A stretch of 47,341 nt of DNA, from positions 1-47,341 of the forward strand of contig CACBHL010000007.1 in the NCBI GenBank assembly GCA_902539035.1, read 5' to 3'. The DNA is from an uncultured Pelagibacteraceae bacterium (GTDB lineage: Bacteria > Pseudomonadota > Alphaproteobacteria > Pelagibacterales > Pelagibacteraceae). The notes below the pieces were generated by a model. It did no database searches, was not told the DNA's origin, and worked only from the letters and a program-made list of their open reading frames with translations. This document shows, piece after piece, positions 42,108 to 47,341 of the stretch (the first letter of the stretch is position 1; every line of letters starts with the position of its first letter). The translations under genes were made by a program, and so were the position numbers.

Positions 42108-42526
42108 TGAAGCAAGAGTTCTTTAATCTTAAAATAAGTACTACCGGTCAAAGGTTGTATGAATTCACTGATCAGACAATTCAGTGGATTAACAAAAATA
42201 ATTTTAAAAATGGAATACTTAATCTAAGTATTCAACATACTAGCGCATCCCTAATTGTTCAAGAAAATGCTGATCCAGATGTTCAAACAGATTTAATAAA
42301 TTATTTTGATAAACTAGTGCCTATGAACAATAAATTGTACGTACACACCACTGAGGGTATAGACGATATGCCCGCTCATATAAAATCTGCCTTAACTAAC
42401 AATCAAATCTCACTTAGTATTAAAAATAATGAATTACTACTTGGAACTTGGCAAGGTTTATATTTATTTGAACATCGTTTAGAGCCACAAAATAGAACAA
42501 TTATTCACCATTTTATTGGTGAATAG
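42107..42526 (+). CDS. yjbQ: YjbQ family protein (UPF0047)
   Basis: A 139-residue protein of the YjbQ/UPF0047 family with IQHTSASLIVQENADPDV, EGIDDMPAHIKSAL and LLGTWQGLYLFEHR. Family members show weak thiamine-phosphate synthase activity; the true role is unsettled. Metal-binding His residues in these motifs are intact. Its start overlaps zapE (TAATG). Its last codons form a hairpin with the stop (see 42503-42524). Confidence 0.88.
   Translation: MKQEFFNLKISTTGQRLYEFTDQTIQWINKNNFKNGILNLSIQHTSASLIVQENADPDVQTDLINYFDKLVPMNNKLYVHTTEGIDDMPAHIKSALTNNQISLSIKNNELLLGTWQGLYLFEHRLEPQNRTIIHHFIGE
42503..42524. terminator. terminator-like hairpin at the end of yjbQ, between convergent genes
   Basis: ATTCACCA (42503-42510) and TGGTGAAT (42517-42524) form an 8-bp stem with a 6-nt loop. 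The hairpin overlaps the yjbQ 3' end. The T-run after it is poor, so termination strength is doubtful, but it is the only structure between the convergent pair. Confidence 0.4.
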
Positions 42527-42531
42527 AGCAT

Positions 42532-43950
42532 TTATTTCTTAAGTGATTGAAAAGCCTCTAGAGCAGCAGCTCTTGCTTTTTCGTGGATTACAATAGGTTT
42601 AGGATAATCTTTACCTATTATAGTCTTTATTGCTTCTTGATATTTGTGTTCCATTTCCCAAGGTTTATGGATGAATTTATTAGGCACTTTATTTAATTCT
42701 GGAACCCATTTCTTCACATACAAACCTTCTTTGTCAAATTTTTCACCCTGCAAAATTGGATTAAATATTCTAAAGTAAGGTGCAGCATCAGCTCCACAAC
42801 CAGCAACCCATTGCCATTGAGCTACGTTATTTGCTTTATTAAAATCTAATAAACAATTTCTGAAATGTTTTTCACCCTCAGTCCAATTAATTCTCAAATG
42901 CTTAACCAAAAAAGAACCAACTACCATTCTAATTCTGTTATGCATCCATCCAGTTTCGTATAACTCTCTCATTCCAGCATCTACAATAGGGTAGCCTGTC
43001 ATTCCCGATTTCCATGCTTTTAGAAACTTTTCGTTTTTTACCCAAGGAAATCGATCAAATTCTTTCCTATAATTACCTTTTAAAAATTCTGGAAAATAAT
43101 TAATTAAACTATGTGAAAACTCACGCCAGCCTAATTCATTGATATATTTTCTGTAGCCAATTCCTTTAGATTTAATTTCATTACACTTTTGCCAAATAGT
43201 ACTTACATGAATTTGACCATGTTTAATATAAGGAGACAATTTTGATGTACCTTCAACTGATGGATAATCTCTAGCTGTTCCATAATCTTTAATCCTTTTT
43301 TCAATTAAAGTATTAAGAACTTTTTTAGAATCACTTTCTGAAACTTGCCAATATTTTTCAAATTTTTTATACCAATTCTTTTTAGGCAAAATATCTTTAG
43401 GCTCAATACAATTCTTGAAAACTGTGATTAACTTTGTCTTTTTTTTTATAATATAATTTTTACTTGGAGGTAAGCTTAAATATTTTTGTTCAGCATTTCT
43501 CCAAAATGGACTAAATACTTTAAAGGGTGTTCCGTCGTTTTTAGTTACTTCTTGAAATTCGTTTAATATATTTCCTTTAAAATATTTAAATTGAACTTCA
43601 TTTTTTAAAAAAGCATCTCTAATTTTTTTGCCTTTAGCAATTACATCTGGTTCGTATATTTTATTCCAATAAACTGAAACATCGTCCTTTTTTTTTATCT
43701 TTGATAACACATCTAGCTCATCTCCCTCTAATATTTGAAGATTTATTTTATATTTTGATAATTCTGATTTAAATTCTTCTAAAGATTTATAAAGCCACCA
43801 TTTTTGTGCTTCTCGTTTTTTATCAAAATCAGCTTTGTTATAAATAAATAATCCAATAACATTATCATGATTTTGACTAGCAAAAGAAAGAGCAGGATTA
43901 TATTCAATTCTAAAATCTTCCCTGATCCAAAATATTGCATTTTTTGTCAT
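42532..43950 (-). CDS. phrB: deoxyribodipyrimidine photo-lyase
   Basis: A 472-residue DNA photolyase repairing UV cyclobutane dimers with light, using FAD and an antenna cofactor. The N-terminal antenna domain begins AIFWIREDFRIEYNPAL; the C-terminal FAD domain contains GMTGYPIVDAGMRELYETGWMHNR and NVAQWQWVAGCGADAAPYFRIFNP. The frame is open upstream to 44007, but I choose ATG at 43950: it gives MTKNAIFW, matches the usual 472-residue length and lies just after the stop of the upstream gene. A light-exposed surface-water organism fits. Confidence 0.9.
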   Translation of the reverse strand: MTKNAIFWIREDFRIEYNPALSFASQNHDNVIGLFIYNKADFDKKREAQKWWLYKSLEEFKSELSKYKINLQILEGDELDVLSKIKKKDDVSVYWNKIYEPDVIAKGKKIRDAFLKNEVQFKYFKGNILNEFQEVTKNDGTPFKVFSPFWRNAEQKYLSLPPSKNYIIKKKTKLITVFKNCIEPKDILPKKNWYKKFEKYWQVSESDSKKVLNTLIEKRIKDYGTARDYPSVEGTSKLSPYIKHGQIHVSTIWQKCNEIKSKGIGYRKYINELGWREFSHSLINYFPEFLKGNYRKEFDRFPWVKNEKFLKAWKSGMTGYPIVDAGMRELYETGWMHNRIRMVVGSFLVKHLRINWTEGEKHFRNCLLDFNKANNVAQWQWVAGCGADAAPYFRIFNPILQGEKFDKEGLYVKKWVPELNKVPNKFIHKPWEMEHKYQEAIKTIIGKDYPKPIVIHEKARAAALEAFQSLKK

Positions 43951-43957
43951 GTGAATT

Positions 43958-45091
43958 TTATTTTCTTCCTTTAGATAGCAGTTGTTTGTAAAGTTTAACA
44001 TCTGCATTACCTTCGCATCCTATTACTAAAACATTAGATTTTTCGTTAAGTTCAATGAGTTTTTTAGTCTTATAATTATTACAAACACCAATTAGGCTTA
44101 TAATTCCAGGTGTTGAACATTCTCCACCAATTATTGAATTTTTGCTGAGCTTTTTGTCTTTAAGCATAGCTACAGTTTTGGCAACATTCCGATCACCTAC
44201 AGATACACAACAATTGCTTGTTTTTTTTAATATTTGCCAAGGAATATATGACATTTCATTACATGACATACCGCCCATGATACTTTCTTTTTTAATCTTA
44301 ATTTTTTTAAGTCTATTAATTTTAATACTCTGAAGTACACAATCAGCTCTATCAGGCTCAACAATTATAATTTTTGGAATTCTTTTAAAATATTTTGCAA
44401 CACCGGCTACAACACCAGCAGCCATGCCCCCTACACCGGCTTGTAAAAAAATATGGGTTATATATTGATTAGTTTGTTTAGATATTTCTCTTATCATTAT
44501 TGAGTATCCTGCCATTGTAAGTAGAGGGACTAATTTGTAGTCTCTTGTTGAAACATCTTGTACTATTTTCCAATTATTTTTTTTCGATAACTTTTTACAT
44601 TCATTAAGTGAGTTTTCATAATCTCCTTTAACTCTTATTACTTCGGCTCCGAATTTTTCAATTTCTTTAACTCTAGTATCACTTACGTATTGACTAACAA
44701 AGATTTTACATTTTAAACCTAATCTTTTTGCACCCCATGCAACAGATCTTCCATGGTTTCCAGCAGTTGCTGAGGAAATTATTATATTTTTTTTTCCTTT
44801 AGATATTCTTTCAACAGCATATGCTCCTCCTAATGCCTTAAAAGATTTTAAATGAAATCTTTTGGACTCATCTTTATAAAAAACCTTATTGAGTTTTAAA
44901 TTTATTTGTAATTTATCAAGTTTAATTAGGGGTGTAGCCTTATAATTTTTCCAACTAGAAATTGATTTAAAAGCGTTTGTTAATAACAAAGAAGGGACAA
45001 ATCTTAAAACATAATTTCTTTTAAAACTGAAATTATTGTTTTTTAAAGATTTTGTAAGTGTCCAGTTTTTAATACTTTTTAAACTCTTCAC
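43958..45091 (-). CDS. diaminopropionate ammonia-lyase-like PLP enzyme
   Basis: A 377-residue fold-type II PLP enzyme resembling diaminopropionate ammonia-lyase (YgeX). Lys85 in FHLKSFKALGGAYA binds PLP; further blocks are QAGVGGMAAGV, VEPDRADCV and SIMGGMSCNEMS. In E. coli YgeX the loop TTDGNHG holds Asp120, needed for the D-isomer; here it reads SATAGNHG with Ala110 in that position. Activity may be restricted to L-substrates or differ altogether (threonine dehydratase, EutB-type enzyme). It starts 1 nt after the glutamine synthetase gene. Confidence 0.75.
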   Translation of the reverse strand: MKSLKSIKNWTLTKSLKNNNFSFKRNYVLRFVPSLLLTNAFKSISSWKNYKATPLIKLDKLQINLKLNKVFYKDESKRFHLKSFKALGGAYAVERISKGKKNIIISSATAGNHGRSVAWGAKRLGLKCKIFVSQYVSDTRVKEIEKFGAEVIRVKGDYENSLNECKKLSKKNNWKIVQDVSTRDYKLVPLLTMAGYSIMIREISKQTNQYITHIFLQAGVGGMAAGVVAGVAKYFKRIPKIIIVEPDRADCVLQSIKINRLKKIKIKKESIMGGMSCNEMSYIPWQILKKTSNCCVSVGDRNVAKTVAMLKDKKLSKNSIIGGECSTPGIISLIGVCNNYKTKKLIELNEKSNVLVIGCEGNADVKLYKQLLSKGRK

Positions 45092-45092
45092 T

Positions 45093-46418
45093 CTAACAGT
45101 CTAAAGTATTTTGTCTTTCCCATTGTGTTACAGGTTTGGACTTATCGAAGTTTTCTTTATTATCAAAATCATTAATTTCAGATTTCCTAAGTTTTATATA
45201 ACTATTAATTGTTTCTTTTCCAAAAGCTTCATTCATTTCCTTATTACTTTTTAAAAGTTCAAGCGAGTCTTGAAGTTCATTTGGTAATTTAGGTAAGTTA
45301 GGATATTTTTTGTAATCTGTGTACATATTACAAGTAAGAGGCTCTCCTGGATCAATTTTATTTATTAATCCATATATACCAGCAGCCAATACACTTGCTT
45401 GTAATAAATATGGATTTGCAGATCCATCCATCAATCTTAATTCAAATCTACCAGGATCTGGAATTCTTATCATATGTGTTCTGTTATTGCCCGTGTAAGA
45501 TATGCTGCTCGGTGACCATGATGCCCCAGATTTGGTTGGAGGTGCATTAATTCTCCTATAGCTATTAATTGTTGGATTAAAGAAAGCAGATAGGGATGAA
45601 GCGTTTTTAATTACACCACCTAAAAAATTATAAGCCATTTGGCTGAGTCCAAACTTGTCAGATTTATCTAAAAATTTATTTTTCTTTCCATCCCAAACTG
45701 ATACGTGGGCATGACAGCCATTACCTGTGAGGTTTTCAAATGGTTTAGGCATAAATGTTGCTCTCAAACCATGTTTTTCAGCTATGGTTTTTACCATATA
45801 TTTGAAAAATGTGTGTCTATCAGCTGTTTTTAGACAATCTTCATAGTCCCAATTCATTTCAAATTGTCCATTAGCGTCTTCATGATCATTTTGATAAGGA
45901 CCCCATCCCATCTCAATCATGCAATCACAAATTTCTTTAATTAAATCATATCTCCTCATTAACGCTGATTGATCATAACAAGGTTTAGATTGAGTATCTC
46001 TTACATCAGCAATAGAATTTCCATTAGGTGAAATTAAAAAATATTCACACTCTACACCTGATTTCATTGTTAATTTTTGTTTTTTTAATTTCTTAATTTG
46101 ATTCTTTAACATTACTCTTGGAGAGGCTTCTACAGGTTTACCATTCATCCATAAGTCTGATGCAAGCCATCCCACCTCTTTATTCCAAGGTAATTGAATA
46201 AGACTGTCTGGATCTGGAACACCAAACATATCGCTATCTGCAGGAGACATATCTAGCCAAGCTGCAAAACCAGCAAATCCTGCTCCTGTAGTCTGCATTT
46301 CTTTAATAGCATGCGCTGGAACTAGTTTTGATCTGAGTACACCAAAAAGATCAACAAAGCTTATTAAGAAATATTTTATTTTTTTTTGCTTTGCTATTTT
46401 GAATAAGTTTTTAGCCAT
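45093..46418 (-). CDS. glutamine synthetase family, type III-like (GlnT / gamma-glutamylmethylamide synthetase group)
   Basis: A 441-residue glutamine synthetase-fold ligase joining glutamate with ammonia or an amine using ATP. Visible active-site blocks: YQNDHEDANGQFEMNW (metal ligands), NGCHAHVS and NRTHMIRIPDPGRFELRLMDGSANPY. The length is shorter than the ~468 of GlnA and fits GlnT and gamma-glutamylmethylamide synthetase, which this reading does not separate. Position near amt points to ammonium assimilation; no N-methylglutamate synthase genes are seen here. 17 nt separate it from the 50-aa gene upstream. Confidence 0.82.
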   Translation of the reverse strand: MAKNLFKIAKQKKIKYFLISFVDLFGVLRSKLVPAHAIKEMQTTGAGFAGFAAWLDMSPADSDMFGVPDPDSLIQLPWNKEVGWLASDLWMNGKPVEASPRVMLKNQIKKLKKQKLTMKSGVECEYFLISPNGNSIADVRDTQSKPCYDQSALMRRYDLIKEICDCMIEMGWGPYQNDHEDANGQFEMNWDYEDCLKTADRHTFFKYMVKTIAEKHGLRATFMPKPFENLTGNGCHAHVSVWDGKKNKFLDKSDKFGLSQMAYNFLGGVIKNASSLSAFFNPTINSYRRINAPPTKSGASWSPSSISYTGNNRTHMIRIPDPGRFELRLMDGSANPYLLQASVLAAGIYGLINKIDPGEPLTCNMYTDYKKYPNLPKLPNELQDSLELLKSNKEMNEAFGKETINSYIKLRKSEINDFDNKENFDKSKPVTQWERQNTLDC

Positions 46419-46435
46419 TACCTAGGCTATCACAA

Positions 46436-46588
46436 TTATTTAAAAAATGAAAAGATAGTTTCCTTATATAAAATAAAATTTACAATAACTATTAAGATAA
46501 TTGCGAGAATTACACCATACTTTGCTTTTGGAAAAGCAACACCTCTCATTTTAGTGGGTCTTAGCTCTTCGTTTTTATCTTCACTCAT
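46436..46588 (-). CDS. 50-aa single-span membrane protein
   Basis: A small gene coding for a charged N-terminus (MSEDKNEELRPTKMRG), one membrane helix at about residues 28-43 and a short tail. The frame extends to 46654, but that would cross the terminator at 46603-46633, so ATG at 46588 is chosen. Family not recognised. It lies between the amt group and glutamine synthetase and is likely transcribed with the latter. Confidence 0.55.
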   Translation of the reverse strand: MSEDKNEELRPTKMRGVAFPKAKYGVILAIILIVIVNFILYKETIFSFFK

Positions 46589-46602
46589 TATAATAAGATT
46601 AT

Positions 46603-46633
46603 AAAAAAAGGGCGCTACTTTCAAGTAGCGCCC
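46603..46633 (-). terminator. rho-independent terminator after the amt-linked small gene
   Basis: On the minus strand GGGCGCTACTT (46633-46623) pairs with AAGTAGCGCCC (46620-46610), followed by seven T (46609-46603). It is a strong G+C-rich hairpin. It ends the amt transcript and separates it from the 50-aa and glutamine synthetase genes. Confidence 0.9.
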
Positions 46634-46647
46634 AAATTTTCTTTTAA

Positions 46648-46878
46648 TTACCAATCGGTAATATTGCTTTTATGATCGTTTGCACCGTGTCTTTTTCTAG
46701 ATAATCTATCAAGTTCTTCCCTCTCTGATTTATCTGTGATGACACTCCATCCAATCCATACAGCAATTAACAATAGGACTAGTATAAATTCACTAGATCC
46801 TGCTCCAGGATAAACCGATCCAGCAACCTCTTCTGCAGGTTTATTTAGATGATCTATCCAGTTTGATACTGTAGCCAT
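46648..46878 (-). CDS. 76-aa single-span membrane protein linked to amt
   Basis: A 76-residue protein with one membrane helix (about residues 30-47, EFILVLLLIAVWIGWSVI) between a short acidic start and a basic, cytoplasmic-type tail (DKSEREELDRLSRKRHG). AAAGGAG precedes the ATG, and amt ends 11 nt upstream. No family is recognised. Position suggests an accessory partner of the ammonium channel, in the place where glnK is found in many bacteria. Confidence 0.65.
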   Translation of the reverse strand: MATVSNWIDHLNKPAEEVAGSVYPGAGSSEFILVLLLIAVWIGWSVITDKSEREELDRLSRKRHGANDHKSNITDW

Positions 46879-46889
46879 ATTTTTCTCCT

Positions 46890-47341
46890 TTACCTGGTTG
46901 CTGATGCGACTGCTTTTTCATCATCTTTTGCAGTCTCCATCATTTCATAGTCTAGTCCTGCTATCTCAACTTCTCGTGGGATTCTTAATTTACCCATTCC
47001 GTTAAGAACTCTAGCAATTATATATCCTGGTATAAGTCCTAGAACTAAGAACATTATTATTGCTCCTATAAATTGACCTAATGGATTAATTGTTGCGTAA
47101 GTTGTTCCATCAAACATAGCTCCAACGCTATATCCAGATGAAGGATAACCATTCAAAACAAATCCACAGATTACAAGCCCAATAAAGCCAGCATAACCAT
47201 GTACAGCTACTGCCCCAACTGCATCATCAATTTTGAACTTTCGTTCAACCCAATAATGAAGTTTGTAGGAAATTACAACACCAATCATACCAATAATTAA
47301 AGCTTGAATTGGATGATATAAGTCATTTCCAGCTGATGCAC
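46890..47341 (-). CDS. amt: ammonium transporter Amt, C-terminal part (cut by the right window edge)
   Basis: About 150 C-terminal residues of an Amt/Rh-type ammonium channel; the start lies beyond the window. The open frame continues past the internal Met at 47288 up to the edge (visible residues begin ASAGNDLYHPIQA). The diagnostic block is DDAVGAVAVHGYAG, with the second pore His. A later helix (IMFLVLGLIPGYIIARVL) and a cytoplasmic tail with REVEIAGLDYEMME follow. The tail is longer and more acidic than in E. coli AmtB, similar to alphaproteobacterial versions. Confidence 0.88.
   Translation of the reverse strand, partial: ASAGNDLYHPIQALIIGMIGVVISYKLHYWVERKFKIDDAVGAVAVHGYAGFIGLVICGFVLNGYPSSGYSVGAMFDGTTYATINPLGQFIGAIIMFLVLGLIPGYIIARVLNGMGKLRIPREVEIAGLDYEMMETAKDDEKAVASATR

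Noticed and set aside
43951..44007. Upstream start for the photolyase
   Set aside because: The extension overlaps the end of the upstream gene and does not fit the family; 43950 gives the standard length.
46589..46654. Upstream start for the 50-aa protein
   Set aside because: The extra part is the antisense and sense of a strong terminator hairpin.

Overview
The window looks like a piece of a SAR11-clade (Pelagibacterales) alphaproteobacterial genome. This is an inference from its style: strongly A+T-rich DNA, almost no intergenic space, many 1-4 nt stop/start overlaps, dominance of ABC uptake systems for small organic nitrogen compounds, and no recognisable transcription factor in 47 kb. 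No rRNA, tRNA, CRISPR array, insertion sequence or phage gene was seen.

Layout. (1) 1-439: a scar where a 5'-truncated msrB (minus) abuts a 5'-truncated lysE/rhtB (plus). (2) 529-6480: a complete branched-chain-amino-acid/amide-type ABC importer (binding protein, LivH, an unknown 60-aa protein, LivM, LivG, LivF) running directly into an AzlCD exporter pair. (3) 6521-12189: a CsiD/GlaH-type glutarate 2-hydroxylase, a divergent pyrroline-5-carboxylate-reductase-like protein, and a second Liv-type importer core (two ATPases, two permeases) with no binding protein on its strand. (4) 12243-17559 (minus): a second Liv-type binding protein, then, reading upstream, an aldehyde dehydrogenase, alpha/beta hydrolase, AA_synth (DUF1185) protein and luciferase-like flavin monooxygenase. 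I read this as a possible uncharacterised catabolic pathway whose binding protein serves the importer core on the other side of a shared terminator. (5) 17688-20029 (minus): two EamA/DMT permeases around a 4HBT thioesterase. (6) 20091-26562: EutA-like and DoeA/EutD-like genes followed by a spermidine/putrescine-type ABC importer, suggesting uptake and ring opening of ectoine or a related solute, although the usual deacetylase DoeB is absent. (7) 26565-30023: thiolase and a FadN-like hydroxyacyl-CoA dehydrogenase/enoyl-CoA hydratase. (8) 30020-31395 (minus): membrane-anchored cyclophilin and a secreted HExxH protein. (9) 31450-35050: agmatinase-family ureohydrolase with an aldehyde dehydrogenase, and a convergent ArgE-like deacetylase. 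(10) 35078-42526: CsaA, LysE exporter, aconitase, YfgM-like and BamB-like envelope proteins, a cupin, ZapE/AFG1 ATPase and YjbQ. (11) 42532-47341 (minus): nitrogen block with ammonium transporter (cut by the window edge), two tiny membrane proteins, a type III-like glutamine synthetase, a diaminopropionate-ammonia-lyase-like enzyme and DNA photolyase.

Together the genes describe a cell that scavenges dissolved organic nitrogen (amino acids, amides, polyamine-like and ectoine-like solutes, guanidino compounds, ammonium), feeds carbon through beta-oxidation-type enzymes and aconitase, and exports surplus amino acids. Substrates are inferred from family and neighbourhood only. No database search was possible.
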